Assembly: GCA_008638375.1 (NCBI GenBank)
Contig: CM018038.1
Span: 15,336,515-15,400,514, forward strand
Reading direction: 5' to 3'
DNA from: Nyssa sinensis
Taxonomy: Eukaryota; Streptophyta; Magnoliopsida; Cornales; Nyssaceae
Length of the DNA: 64,000 nucleotides
Made by a program: the position numbers and the translations under genes. This document shows positions 1 through 12,800 of the stretch, piece after piece. The notes below the pieces were generated by a model. It ran no database searches and was not told the origin of the DNA. It was given only the letters and a program-made list of their open reading frames with translations. Every line of letters begins with the position of its first letter. Within the stretch, counting starts at the first letter, position 1.

Positions 1-1196
1 CCATTCTGATTGGCTCCTCCTCAGTGAGAACATGATCATCAATAACAATAGAGGAGATTATGTTCTTCCTGTAGTGAGATGAAGCCATTCTGTGAAAGAA
101 CTTTGTGTTGCGGTCGCCCTCTTTAAGCCAGACGGCCCAAGATTTCTGACTCCAAGAGATTTCCTCCATCTTAAGAATCTGCCCAATTTGACCTTTTAGG
201 CCTTCTCTCTCCACCCCTTTTTCAGCAGAGATGGATCCTATCTGATCTTCCTTGTCCAGCTCCAACAAATTATTCAGAATAGACTGCTTTCGATCTTGAA
301 TAAGACCGAAGACCTCACAATTCCATTTTTTGAGGTCTTCTTTAAGGAGTTTCAGTTTTCTGGTAATGCAGAAACTTGGAGACCTAGTCACAACATAAGA
401 CTCCCACCAATTTCTCACCAGGTCCACAAATCCTGCACTTTCTTGCCATATGTTTTCAAATCTAAAGGGACTCTTTCTTGCGCTAAAGCCTCCATAAGAC
501 AGCATGATCCGGTGATAATCAAAACAAGGCCGCAGGAGCCACTTTTGGGATATTCCTGGAAAGTTATCCTCCCATTGGTTCGACACCAGGAATCTATCCA
601 ATCTTGATATAGCTGACTGCTAACCTCCTCTGGACCAGGTGAATCTCCTTCCCTCCAATGGTAAGTCCACAAGACTTTGGGAGTTTATAAACTCATTAAA
701 GCTCCTCATAGCCGAGGTCAGTCTTCCACCCCCCACCCTCTCATCTGGGCTCTGCACAACATTAAAGTCCCCCTCCCAAGCACTAGGGAATTTGCCAGGA
801 GGGGAGCACATCCTGCAGCTCATCCCAGAAAGTACTTCTAACACCATCAAAAATTGGCCCATACACACCACAAAAGCCCCATACCAAAGAATTGGGAACT
901 AGACTAAACTTGCAGGAGATAGAGAATTCACCCACTCTTTGCTCAATACTGGTAACCAATCTGGAGTCCTAGGCTACCAAAATACCTCCTGCAGAACCCT
1001 GGGCACTCAAAGCAGCCCACTTGATCCATCTGGATCCCCAAATGAATCAAACAAAACTCCTCGAAATATTTTCCATTTTGGTTTCCTAAAGGCAGATTAC
1101 AGTTGGTTTCCATACCTGCAATAATCCTTTAATAACTACACGCTTGTCTAGGTCATTTAACCCCCTCACATTCCAAGACAAAATTTTTACATTCAT
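1..1196 (-). pseudogene. LINE ORF2, endonuclease portion, degraded
   Basis: It starts at 1196 with [19 protein letters not shown], matching the apurinic-like endonuclease start of the intact ORF2 at 21710. Further pieces (GDFNVVQSPDERVGGGRLTS, about 795-735) align to the same protein in changing frames with stops between. The copy continues past position 1. Confidence 0.8.
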
Positions 1197-1428
1197 CGAA
1201 CAAGGTAAGGTTAGAATCTGTCGATGCCTTCTACCAAGGCCACCGCCGATTTGCTGCCCCCATAGTTGACCGAACAGAACAGCTCTTTCATAACTCTTTT
1301 CAGTCTTTTTGCCTATTTATCCTCCCTATCTTTCTCTGAGGCATTACTAGAGTAGGGCCGAGCATTGCACATTACTATGTCTCTGAATAATTCCATCAGC
1401 CTATCCTCAAAACCAGCGCAGGGGACCC

Positions 1429-3449
1429 CTAACAACTTATTGACCTTCCCAATTTTCTGAGAACCCACCCGTCTGATAATCTCTGTTGATGGCAGTATAG
1501 GTCAGTTGGATACTCCTCTTCATTCTGGGGCGAACCATTCTGATACCCCTCCGGTAGAACAACTGTCAGCAGATTATAGTCATCCGCATTTTCTGCGATT
1601 TCCTGATGTCGCAATTCCATTTCCCCCCCTGGTCAACTGGACAAGACGACATGTCCTGAATTGATACCAGTTCTTTTTCAGCTGCGAAAGAACTTCCCAC
1701 GACTGTGTCAATTTGGAGAATGTCCTTGCAGAAACTGCTTTCCAAATACTGGATGAACTCGCATTCATCCAACATGTTGCTGTGGTCTGAGTCTTGCCAT
1801 TCTGAAAAATCGCCTGCTTGAGCTGCCAGAGTCACCTCTTTTTCATTTTCCTTTTTCTTTCCCTTCGCAGCTTCCCTGGCTTTTTTTGCAGCTGCTTCAG
1901 GAGCTTTTTTGCAAACGTTCCCATGTTCGTTCCTTCCGTTGATAGCCAATAGATTTACTGGTGGGTTGGTGTAAGTCTTTTTATTTCTTGGAAAAGAAGT
2001 GCGCCCCGAATTGGGCTCTGTATCCTTTGAAGGGATCAAAGGCCTGCGCTTGTTATATTGGCGCCCCGAATTGGGCTCATTCTCATCGGGTTGGGCCGTA
2101 CCCATCTAGCCCTTGTAACTTCCGTTGGTTTGGGCCCATAATGTCCTTTCATTATGCATTCCCCCTTTTTGTAACCCCCTAGGCCTAACAGAGTGGCCCA
2201 AGCCTCTTCTAAAACCTTTTGCCGTTTGAGATTGGCCCAGCCTAATCGGCCCAACACAGAGTGCAGGTTTATTGACAAACCCCACATAGCCCCACGATCT
2301 CAACTCTTCTGGAATTTTCTTACTAATGCCACTCATCCATACTACCTGCCTTGAGGATTTAAAATTTGAATGTCACGTGCGATGAGGATCGTTAAACGTC
2401 TGATGATCGCCACTTGTCCCTGCCCTATCAATCTCGTTTTTGGAGCTCAGTCGCACCCCTGCGCCTCTGTCTCTTCTTCTTACCGTTGCAACTTCCGGCC
2501 ACCGTGACTCAAAATCAGAGCACGTTAGACCAGCTTCTGACCATACTGGAACAGAGAAAGACCAGTTTGCACATTTGATGTTGAAGGACACAAGAACATT
2601 CTCCGGGTGACCTCTTACCAGAATTCTTGCCCATCTCAGATAACGACGCTCGGTCGTGTCCTCATCCGCCTGAATAAAATCACCGCATCGTTCCCCCAAA
2701 GCTCGAAAAATATCCATACTCCACAAGAATGTTGGAAGGCCCATAATCCAGAGCCAAAATAAACCATTGTCATCCATCCCTGAGCAGCAGCCCGATGGGC
2801 ACCAAGGCTTAAGAGTCACTGTCAGCCCTTCGAGTTTCCATAACAGCCTTTGGAGAATCCTTCTGGCCTCTTCTTCCGACAACAGCTCGAATAGGAACCA
2901 AGCCCCATTCAAATCTAGCACGTTCAAGCCAGCTTGAATCCCCCAATTCTTGAGAGCCCAGCTCTGGATCTTCATCTCGTCTGGGACTGGAGTATTCAGA
3001 TCTCCGAATCTTCCGATTAGGCAGCGGCGAAGATATTGTAGGCGGCTTCCACATGAATCCAGTTGAACCTCAAAATCCTCCCGAGCATTTGCTGATTTCG
3101 ATTCCACCATAATAGGCTCCGAAGGCCAATCGCTGATTTTGCAGACTTCCAAGTAAGTCCCCTGATGGATCTTGGGATTTCTTGCCTTAGAAAAACCTAA
3201 CGTCCTGAATGCCTGAGCATAAATTGCCCAACCCCCTTTCACAAGGTCTTCCGACAAGAATAAAAAGCAAATCCCTCGCTGCAATCTTCCTTCCATTCTC
3301 ATGAAATTTCCTCTGTGATTTGAACCTTTCCAGAGAAGTAAACTTCTGTTTTTCCCATGCACTCCAATGGGAAACACAAATCTTCTTTTGCCTATTGAAA
3401 GAGCCTCCAGAGTGTTGCAAATCCCTTCCAACTCCACCGTAGAACCCAT
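1429..3449 (-). pseudogene. LINE ORF1 (DUF4283-type RNA-binding protein), frameshifted
   Basis: The longest open piece is 3449-2373 (358 codons). It carries the DUF4283-like core: FLSEDLVKGGWAIYAQ, then LNGAWFLFELLSEEEARRIL, LKPW, GLFWLWIMGLPTFLWS and RYLRWARILVRG. A lower-complexity tail with Pro/Asn repeats and an Ala/Lys-rich coiled stretch continues in other frames (2105-1566, then to 1429), so at least one frameshift has occurred. Plant L1 ORF1 proteins bind element RNA. No zinc knuckle could be seen with confidence in the degraded tail. Confidence 0.75.
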
Positions 3450-3599
3450 ATCTTCCTTACCACACCTGGACCTTTTTCAATGATTTGGAAGAGTTCACCC
3501 GACCCATCTGCTTCCTTCAGTACATCAAAGGATTTGTCTCCGATTTGGGCGAACATGCTCTTTCTAATTTATGCTCTCCGCATCATCAATTAGGAACAA

Positions 3600-3985
3600 A
3601 ACCTAGATCGCTCTGTGGACAAGTTTTTAGCCATTCTGAGCGATACTTAAACTGAACTCTAAGAAGAAATGTTGGTTATATATATATATTCTATGTAATA
3701 GTCAGTCTTGAATCATAGATGTTGATAATTAAATGCAGAAGTTCTTGAATTTTTATTTAGTGGCTTTGTTAAATTAATATCTTAATAATATTTTTGTGTT
3801 TTTATGCCAATTTAAATTGAAATAAGGTTTAGTTTTTATTATATGGTCACATAAAAAAATTTATATATATTCAACATGTCCCTGATGTGTCCGTGTTTGT
3901 GTCCTACTTTTTTGAGAAGTTATGCGTCAACGTGTCCGTATCATGTCGTATTCGTGTCTTGTGTCAGTATTCGTGCTTCTTAGTT
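3600..3985. other. AT-rich spacer, nothing recognised
   Basis: AT-rich intronic sequence with a short TA run near 3678-3690 and a few loose repeats of a cgtgtccgt-like motif near 3890-3960. No coding signal or transposon terminus was recognised. Confidence 0.4.
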
Positions 3986-5890
3986 TGGGATTTTCTTCTT
4001 TGACCGAGAAGCAAAGTAGGAGATTGAAATTACCCTTTGAGGAGAAAAAAGTGTTGAAAGCTCTCCACTCTTGTAACAAAGACAAGGCAATGGGTCCAAA
4101 CGGGTATACTAGGCTTTTTTACAATAGTGTTAACTAGTAATGGGGCAGGAGGTGATGGCAAATTTCTAGTACTTCTTCGAGCACGTTTCTTCGAGAAAAG
4201 CCTTAATGCATCTTTTATAACTCTAATTCTGCAAAAGGAAGGTGTGGAGAACATTAGAGTTTTCCAGCGGATCAACTTAGTGGGTGGAATTTACAAATTG
4301 TCGGCAAAGGTTCATGCACGCAAGCTGAAGAAGGTCTTGATATGTCTGCGAGCTAGAATGCGTTTGTGGGTGGGAGGCAAATACTTTATGCAATTCTTAT
4401 TGCAGATAAGTATATAGATTCGAGAAGGCGCAACCAAAAAGGGGGATTGCTGTGTAAGCTAAATATAAGAAACAATTATGATCATGTGAGTTGAGATTTC
4501 TAGTGGATGATGTTGAGAAAGATGAGATTTGGGGAGAAATGGCAAAGGTGCATTAAATGGAGTATTTCTACAGTTTCAATTTATGTGTTGGTCAATGGAT
4601 CAATGACAAGATTCTTTCATAGTTCGAGGGGTCTCAGACAGAAGGATCCATTATCGCCTTTTTTATTTGTCACGGTGATGGAGGCATTGAGTAAGATGAT
4701 GACTATAGCAATAAAGAGGGGCCTTGTTATAGGATTTGAGGTGGGACAAAGGGAGGAGGGATTAGAGATTTCACATTTGCTGCTTGTAGATGATACCTTG
4801 ATTTTTTGTGGTGCAAAGGAGAAACAACCCAGATACTTAGGATGTGTCTTATTGTGTTTTGAGGCAATCTCGGGCTTGAGAATCAATCTCAAAAACAAGT
4901 GAGCTTATTTTGGTAAGGGAAGTGTGGGATGTTGATTCCTTCGTTTGGAATTTGGGATGTAGAGTGGGGGCTCTTCCAACGGAGTACTTTGGGAGAAGCT
5001 TCAAAGAGCAAGACAATTTGGACACAACTATTGATAGATTTCAAAGAAGGCAGGCAGGGTGAAAGCGACATTATTTACCAAAAGTGGGCAAGCTAACGTT
5101 GATAAAAAGTATTTTAGCGAGTTTTTCTTCTTATTATATGTCCTTATTTCCGATGTCAGTGTCCATTAAGAAGAGATTGGATAAAATTTAAAGGATTTTT
5201 TTTTATGGGATATGGGAATGTAAGGAAAGAAAAAATAAGAAGCATCTAGTGAATTGGCATCAAATTAGAATGTCAACGAAGGGAAGGGGATTGGGTGTTC
5301 AACAAAGGTCTATTGGGCAAGTCGTTGTGGCACTTTTCTTGGAAGAGAGAAGCGATATAGAGAAGGGTTATAGTGTCTAAATATGGTTGAGATGGATGGT
5401 TGGGCTTCAAATGAAGTTGAGGGGTCTTTGGGGGTAAGCCTGTGGAAATCCATTAGAAGGAGTAAGGATGAAATCTTTAAGAGAATTGGTTTTGTAAATA
5501 GGGGGTGGAGGTCGGGTCTGCATTTGGGACGATATTTAGTGTGGAGATATTGCTTTGAAGGAGAAATTAATTAGGCTTTATCATCTTGCAACGAATCCGG
5601 ATGCGAAGGTTTGGGAGCATTTATCTTTCTCGAAGGAAAGAATGGTGTGGAATCCTTGCTTCTGAAGAAACTTCCAAGATTGGGAAATGGAGGAAGCTTT
5701 GCATTTTTTGGACGTAATCCAAGAGAATTTGCCTAAGAGTGTTGGAGAGGACATAATTGTGTGGAGGAAAGACAGTAGCAAGAAGTTCACAATAAGATCC
5801 TATTATAATAATCTTGCTCAAAGCGAAGAATGACAATTCCCATGGAAAGTAGTCTCAAGCACTAAGGCGCCAATGAAAGTGGCATTTTTT
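3985..5890 (+). pseudogene. LINE ORF2 reverse-transcriptase remnant, copy 1
   Basis: The translation follows LINE ORF2 from the start of the RT domain (EEKKVLKALHSCNKDKAMGP) through [40 protein letters not shown] (normally FADDT) and on to a SYYNNLA...FPWKVV segment near the C-terminal zinc region. Stops and frameshifts occur throughout. It has no ORF1, no endonuclease and no 3' tail, so it is truncated on both sides. From 4488 rightward it forms the first unit of a tandem duplication. Confidence 0.85.
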
Positions 5891-7830
5891 ACTTGGTCTC
5901 AATGTTACTTGGTGATAATTATTTAAAATTTCATTATTATCATGGTTTTGGTGGACATTATTACATTCATTTTTACATTTACCTCCCCACAAATATATTA
6001 GTTGTGTAGTACACATTTTCATGACTAAAATAATGTATGAGGACTCATTATGCATATTTTCTCTTCAAGGAAATTTTAAAAGAAATAGCCAACCAATCAT
6101 GTGGAGACCAAGCATACACGAGAATTCAAGGATCAAGATCAACGAAGGAAGGTTTTGGGATCATTTGAGTTGGGATTTCTAGGGGAAGATATGAGAAGGA
6201 TGAGATTTAAGGAGAAATGACAAAGACACATTAAATAGTGTATTTCTACCGTTTCATTTTTTGTGTTGGTCAATGAATCAACGACGGAATTCTTTCAAAG
6301 TTTGAGGGCTCTCAGACAGGGGGATCCATTATCGCCATTGTCGTTTGTCGTGCTGATGGAGGCATTGAGTAAGAAGATGACTAGAGCAGTAGAGGGGGGC
6401 CATTTCACGTTTGTTGTTCGCAAATGATACCTTGATTTTATGTGGTGCAAAGGAAAACAACTCATATACCCAGGATCTATCTTCTTGCGTTTTGAGGCAG
6501 TCTCGGGCTTGAGAATCAATCTAAAAAAAAGTGAGCTTATTCCAATAGCGGAAGTGTGGGATGTTGATTCCTTGGTTTGGAATTTGGGATGTAAAGGGGG
6601 GTCCTTTTCCAACAAAGTACTAGGGCATGCCTTTGGGAGAAGCTTCGACGAGCAAGACAATTTGGACACGACTGTTGATAAATTTCAAAGAAGGCTGGTA
6701 GGGAGAAAGTAGCACTATTTATCCAAAGGGGGCAAGCTAATTTTGATAAAAAAAAAGTATGTTGGCGAGTCAGTTTGCTTATTATATGTACTTTTTCCGA
6801 TGTCGGAATCCGTAAGAGATCGGATAAAATTTAAAGGAATTTTTTTATGGGAATGAAGGAAAGAAAAAAGAAGCATCCAGTGAATTGGGATCGAATTAGA
6901 GTGTCAATAAAAGGAGGGGGATTGGGCGCAAAAGAGCTTAGGGTGTTCAACAAAGGTCTATTGGGCAAATGGTTGTGACGCTTTGCTTGGAAGAGAGAAA
7001 CGATGTGGAGAAGAGGTGTCTAAATATGGGAGTGAGATGGATGGTTGGGCTTCAAATTAAGTTGAAGGATCTTTGGGGGTGAGCCTATGGAAATCCATTA
7101 GAAGGGGTAAGGATGAAATGTTTAAGAGAATTGATTTTGTAAAAAAGGGGTGGAGGTCGGGTTCGCTTTTGGGATGATATTTGGTGTGCAGATATTGCTT
7201 GGAAGGAGACATGTTTTAGGCTTTGTCATCTTGCAATGAATCCAAATGCGCAGGTTTGAGAGTACTTATATTTCTCGAAGGAAAGAATGGTGTGAAATCC
7301 TTGCTTCTGAAGGAACTTCCAAGATTGGAAAATGGAGGAAGCTTTGCATTTTTTGGATGTAATCCAAGAGAATTGGCCTAAGGATGAGGGGAGGACACAA
7401 TTGTGTCGAGAAAAGATAGTAGCAAGAAGTTCACAGTAAGATCCTATATAGCAATCTTGCAAAAAGCGGAGAACGAAATTTCCCTTGGAAAGTAGTCTCG
7501 CTGATGAAAGCGGCTTTGTTTACTTGGAATCAATGTTACCTAGTGATAATTGTTTAAAATTACATTATAATCATGGTTTCGGTAGACATCACACTCATTT
7601 TTACATCTACCTCCTATTTTATACACAAACATGTTAGTTGTGTAGTGCACAACTTCATGACTAAAATAATGTATGGAAGGTAGGTTTCTTGTGTAATGCC
7701 ATTCATTATGCATATTTTCTCTTCAAGGAAGTTTTAAAAGAAATAGCCAACCAATCACGTGGAGACCAAGCAAAGAAGAGAATTCAAGGGTCAAGATCAA
7801 TGGAAGGTAGGTTTTGGGATAATTTAGCAA
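4488..7830 (+). repeat. Tandem duplication, two ~1.67-kb units (LINE fragment plus flank)
   Basis: Unit 1 is about 4488-6166 and unit 2 about 6167-7830. The LINE piece is repeated with an offset of 1679 bp (gagttgagatttct at 4488 against gagttgggatttct at 6167). The non-LINE flank is repeated with an offset of 1658 bp (agaaatagccaacc at 6081 and 7739). The flank carries gttttaaaagaaatagcc and ccaatcacgtggagacc in both units. Confidence 0.85.
6167..7515 (+). pseudogene. LINE ORF2 reverse-transcriptase remnant, copy 2 (duplicate)
   Basis: It carries the same segments as copy 1 in the same order: [19 protein letters not shown] near 6310, the [13 protein letters not shown] active-site region near 6420, [16 protein letters not shown] near 6490, and the FPWKVV region near 7480. 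It is independently degraded. It starts abruptly at a DHLSWDF-coding point, exactly where the duplicated unit begins. Confidence 0.85.
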
Positions 7831-8701
7831 GTCAAAAACATGTGGGACTCAAAATCAAGAGGAGAAACACGCTGCATTAAATTTGGAAAGAATCCTAGAA
7901 GGTGAAAATTGAGTCAGTCACGTATCGGATTGACACTATTCTTACGGCTCTGGAAATAAGATTTGAAGTCCATCAACTTTGTATTTAACGAAAATTTCGT
8001 GATTCAAATGTTTTAGGGGTCATAACCGCGATGGAAGTTGACCCAGATTTGGAAGGCGGGATTTGGCAGATTTGCACTCCTAAAATGCTTTGCTTTCCTT
8101 ATTCTTATGGAACACTCCACTTATATATAGGAGAGAGGAGGGGACGAGTATGGCATCATCTATCCTCTATTCTCTTTTCTTTCTTTATTTTTTAGGTTTG
8201 CATTTTTTTAATGGTTTGGTAAAGACTTGCTACAGCTAGGAGTGATACAACAATGAACCTATGATTTTTGTTGGACGATTCTTTAATGTTTGCATGTAAG
8301 ATTCTATACTTTTGGTTTGATTCAAGTATTTGGTAAGGTTTTTGTTCTGTATCATTCTTTGATTTTCGTCAACTCCGAGTACGTTAAGGACTTGGCATTC
8401 CCTACGAATAAAATAACTGGTTTTGTCATGTTTTAAATTAACCAATTTTATGAATCACTACTATTAGAATTAGTTTTCACTCACTCTTCATGTGAATCTC
8501 AATTGAGTTATAAAAATAAAATCACAAGCAAATATCATAGGATTGTTGTCTATGAATCTCTGATGCCTTGGCATTTTCCAACATTGCTTTCAACTACTTT
8601 AATTTTTAGTATACAAACAACCATATTTTCAATACTTTTACATTCGAGCTCTGATTATCCGAGTTTTACTACTTTGCGACATCCGCAACACAAGTCGCGG
8701 C
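7831..8701. other. Intronic sequence, possible LTR-like segment
   Basis: No gene is seen. A TATA-like cttatatatagg at about 8110-8121, followed by a pyrimidine-rich stretch, resembles an LTR promoter. No paired ends or target duplication were found, so it is left unclassified. Confidence 0.3.
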
Positions 8702-9110
8702 ACTTGGAAAGTGAATCATTATGGTACGTGTTAAGGGAACAGAACAAAACATAGATTATCACTTTTTATAAAACATGGTATGTTGGGGGCAGACTTCTTC
8801 GAATTATTTTGTTGGACCGAAATACAATTATTTAGAACGTGATATATTTTTTTATTGTATTTGTAATAATAATCATATGTCTATATATACACTGTAAAAA
8901 TTCTGACGAATCCAAGCCATTATAAAATAAAAATTTAAAACGATGTATGAATGTATTTTCTTCTATGTAGTATGATTTTTTTGGAGCTTTTGATATTTTA
9001 GATTGGAATGTTAAATCTTGCATTCCAAATCGCTAATGATCCATATTTTGGGTCATGTGATCCAATTTGCAATTCGCTAGGGGGGGGGGGGGGGATTCTA
9101 ATAACTATGC
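8702..9110. repeat. Unclassified dispersed repeat R1, copy 1
   Basis: About 400 bp aligned along its whole length with 31372-31755. Shared stretches include atggtac/atggtat, tttagaacgtgatat, gtatttgtaataa, cgaatccaagc, attataaaataaaa, gatattttagattggaa and ttgcattccaaat. It ends in a G-run and is followed directly by a LINE 3' fragment. The repeat's class is not recognised; no coding content. Confidence 0.7.
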
Positions 9111-9553
9111 TTGGTCTCTTGTTTGGGATGCGATTCTACAATGGACAACCTCAGACAAGAGGATTTTATCTTTCCAAGAGGTGTGCTAAGTGTTTGAACA
9201 AGGAAGAATCCATAAACCATCTCTTCTTTCATTATCCATTTATGAGGAAAGTGTGTAACTTGGTGTTCTCATTTTTTAGTTATTGTTGGGTGATGCATTT
9301 TTCGGTGAGGGAATTTTTGAAAAGTTGGGTAGGAGGTTGTGGCAAGGGGAGAGTGTGGAGTAGTGCCTATTTGTTTATTTGGTGCCTATAGAGGGAAAGG
9401 AATAGGCACATTTTTGAATGAGAAAATAAGGACATTTGTAGATTAAATAATAGATTGCATACATTTAACCTTTCTTAGATCCCGCAATGGCGGGAGCCTC
9501 TTTTTTGGAGAATATGAGACTCTAGTTTTAGTGAGTCTCTTTTGTATAAACCT
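9111..9553 (+). pseudogene. LINE ORF2 C-terminal zinc-binding (zf-RVT) fragment
   Basis: The translation shows TMDNLRQ, a zf-RVT Cys/His pattern (RCAKCLNKEESINHLFFHYP) and FSYCWVMHFSVREFLKSW, then RERNRHIFE after a stop. A 3' untranslated stretch ends near tttgtataaacc, followed by a C-run. It is truncated at the 5' end where repeat R1 abuts it. Confidence 0.8.
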
Positions 9554-9730
9554 CCCCCCCCCCCCCCCCCCGGGGCTCTTCTGATGAAATAGATATACTA
9601 GTCAAAAAGAATGAAATATTTTTCATACAATGTACATAAAATATCAACTGGCAAACATGTTTTGATAAGAGAATAAACAATGAAGAATGTAGAATTTGAA
9701 AAAGCTGTGACTTAATTTCACAAGACATAC

Positions 9731-9808
9731 CTGTAATGGAATGTAAACTGAAGAAAGAACAACAAGTTTCAGTATCTCCACAACAGAAATGCCAACTTCT
9801 CTAAGAAG
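9731..9808 (-). CDS. SAB: SABRE exon 7
   Basis: 78 nt, codons 369-394, encoding [15 protein letters not shown] followed by [11 protein letters not shown]. The acceptor is TACTGTAG and the donor CAG before GTATGT. Intron 6 before it is only 97 bp (9809-9905), showing the gene also keeps ordinary short introns. The reading frame stays open at the donor, so the protein continues beyond the window start. Confidence 0.94.
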
Positions 9809-12800
9809 CTACAGTATGATACAAAAATCATGTGAAGAAAGAACCAAACTATGAATGTAAAATAAAATCCAAAAGAGCTAAGGGCATTAACAGTCACATC
9901 CATACATGAATCTCACTGAAATCCATTTGAACATCAAGGCGTGTACTCTCCGCCACATCTTCATTAGACTGGGATTTGATACTCTTCAATTGAATGCCCA
10001 TGATGTTATTCTCAACAGAAAGACCATGTCCTCGATGCACAAACTTCACATCCAATTTGGGCAAATTGAAGAAAAGCTATTAAACAAAAATAATAAATTT
10101 GTCAATTAACTTCTACACCAACTTATTAATTTTCCATGCTTATTTGAATGGAAGGCATAAATTCACTATAATGTAAGGCAGTGTCCAAAAGAAATGCATG
10201 GCACAACTCAGTTGTTTAAATAAATCGATATTTTATAATAACGATTATCTCGACGCTTGATGAGCTAAGGACAACCCTAAACTTACCCACAAGCTATCTA
10301 AACGTGCCTAACAGAAAGAGAGAAGAAGAAAAAGAAAAAACCACACACAAAATCTCAGTATGCTCTCAGTCCCCAATAGATTAGACAGGTAAAGAGAATG
10401 CGTTTGCACAGCCAACAGCTCAGTCAGACATGCAGTTTTTTTTCCTGATCAGTAAAGTATGAATATTATATATAAGACAGGCTCCCGAGAAGGGAAACCT
10501 CAAAAGATACAAAAGATAGGGGACAGCTTTACAATTATAAATGAGGCTCCCCTAAAAACTCTACAAAAGAATCTATACATGTAGGTTTATCCTCTTTCAC
10601 CCCAAAAAAACAAAAAATAACTTGTTCCAATCCCTCAAAAATTCTGTGGTTCCTTTCTTTCCATAGGCACCAAGCACTGACAAAGAGGGGCCATCCTCCA
10701 CACTGTCCGAATATCTTTCCTCATTCCGTTGCATCTCCAACTCCAAAGAACATCCCGAAAAGAAACCTGCAAAACACAACTGCACCCGAACACAGAAAAA
10801 AAAATCAATTTCCTACCGTCTCTAGCCATGTCACAATAAATGAGAAGGTGGTCAACTGTTTCCTGCGCTCTCTTACCCATGCAGCATCTACTCACCATAT
10901 AAAAACCTCTACTTCTAAGACTATTCATGGTCAAAATGGAATTCCATGCCACAGCCCCATGCAAAAAAAGAAACCTTAGTCGGGATCTTAGATTTCCAAA
11001 TTATTCTCCACAGAAAAACCTCCTCACTATCCTTCTCTATGACTTCGTAGTAGGATTTCACCGTGAATGTTTTTTATTTCTCCTCTTTCCACACCAATCT
11101 ATCCTCCCTTCTCTCCCCAATCTTGTACTTGCTCAACATTCCCAAAAATTCCTCCAACTCTAACTCCCAATCATAAAAAATCCTCCTAAAGCACAGACTC
11201 CAAACAATTCTACCATCTTCCAAATCAAAACAATCTGCTAACCAAGCATAGTTCTCATGAGGCAAGCTATAAAGGAAACTTCACTTTAAATGGCATATTG
11301 ACACACCAAGGATCAACCCAAAATTTCACCTTCAATCCCTCCCCAATTTCAAAGCCAATGAGATGATGAAATGCTTCAAAGTCTCTCCTTAAGATCTTCC
11401 ATACACCGCACCCATATGCAATTATTAATTAGTCAAAAGGCAGACACGTAAAAAATAAGGATCACGGGTTTCCAGCATCACGGCCAGAGAGAGAGAAGAG
11501 ACCAGAAGAGAAGAATTTTGTAGAGAAAAACAAACAAATAAACAAAAGACACATGGATTTATATGTCGGATAACAAGTTTACATACAAAAAGTTGAACCA
11601 CTTCCACTGCGCTCAAAACTCATCAGAAGAGTGCCTCGTCAACCAGTGACTAATGTTTAAACAGTGACAGGGATGTGAACAATTCAATTCCAACTACAAT
11701 CAGAAGAAGAACTAGATACTACATTAAACATCAATTCCAGTCCCTTTGCAGTTTAGTCCAGGTTTAACAGCAATGACAACAGAATCGCCATATGAGTAAC
11801 TGCTACCCATGGGGTACAAATTGATTACCCAATAAAGCAATAAACATTTGCAAGATGGCAAATTTTGTTTTCTGAACACAATTCTGCAAAAACATAAAAC
11901 CCATAAAGGAAAGGCAAGAAGCAACACAATCCTTGTCTCAATGTTTAAGTCTTGATTGTTTTAGGTGACTAATATAGATCAACACACTAATATTAGTTGT
12001 GATTCTTGTGAAAGTATTTTAAGGGTCTACTTTATGCAAATATAGTAAATAAGTCATCTTAACATAAAAAGTTGGGGCCAAACAGAAAATAAAACTTAAC
12101 AATTCAACAGAATTGGGAACTGCAATTTTAAAATGACCCTAAACTTTCCTTTCAGCATACTGCTTTAAATTCCAAGCTCAGAGGATCTATGTGTGATGGC
12201 TGTAGGTAGATATAAAAAAATCATTTTCCCCAACCCACTGAAATAAACAATTCATCCGGAAACATTAAAATGTTGCACACAGGAAAAAAGACACCTGATA
12301 CGACCTAGTTAAGCAGTGATCCCTCTGTTTCCTACTTTATCTTCTTACTTTCTCCACTCCCGTTATTTTTTGTCTCCAAATAATCTGTTTAAAATTTCCC
12401 AAACCACATTTCATGTCATCTTTTCCAAGACCTCTGTCCCATTACCACTTCCTCCAAAGAAACTCATTCAATCACTTTTTACATCACTTGGATTTTCTTT
12501 TCACCTCTCCTTACCCACTAATGCAACATGTTACCACCTGCCACCCCAACCCCACTCTTCTTTGTTAACCACTAGTTGTAGCTTAACTTTACATCTTCCA
12601 TTCCATTTGTTTAAAAGCACATGCTCTGGAGGGTACCCTGTTGATCTTGTTGGCTTAGAGGGTGCTGCTCCCTCCTTGGTTGTCCTTGCTTGGGGTTGTT
12701 CCCCGTGCTTTTACATTTTTAACTCTTCAATTTAATCTGAAGCTTGCTTACCAAAAAAAAACACACACACATGCCTCTGTAGCCTCCCACTGCACTTCCA

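Larger units (their letters stand above)
1..3600 (-). mobile_element. L1-type LINE, 5' part (ORF1 region plus start of ORF2), left end outside window
   Basis: On the minus strand this contains a DUF4283-type ORF1 (3449 leftwards) followed by the endonuclease start of ORF2 (1196 leftwards). It is closely related to the LINE with intact ORF2 at 18063-21710 but is the only copy here that keeps ORF1. The 5' end lies near 3600 and is not sharply defined. It sits in SABRE intron 7 in the same orientation as the gene. Confidence 0.85.

Noticed and set aside
1..9730. Further SABRE exons left of exon 7
   Set aside because: Minus-strand translation was scanned for the family's following segment (RAEIDVKLGG-type) and nothing matched. 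A very short exon could still be missed.
9906..10109. 67-codon plus-strand ORF
   Set aside because: It is the antisense shadow of SABRE exon 6, whose minus-strand translation clearly matches the family.
12316..12735. 139-codon plus-strand ORF as a gene
   Set aside because: Low-complexity Pro/Leu/Ser/Phe composition from pyrimidine-rich intron sequence, no family resemblance, and partly overlaps a retroposon tail.
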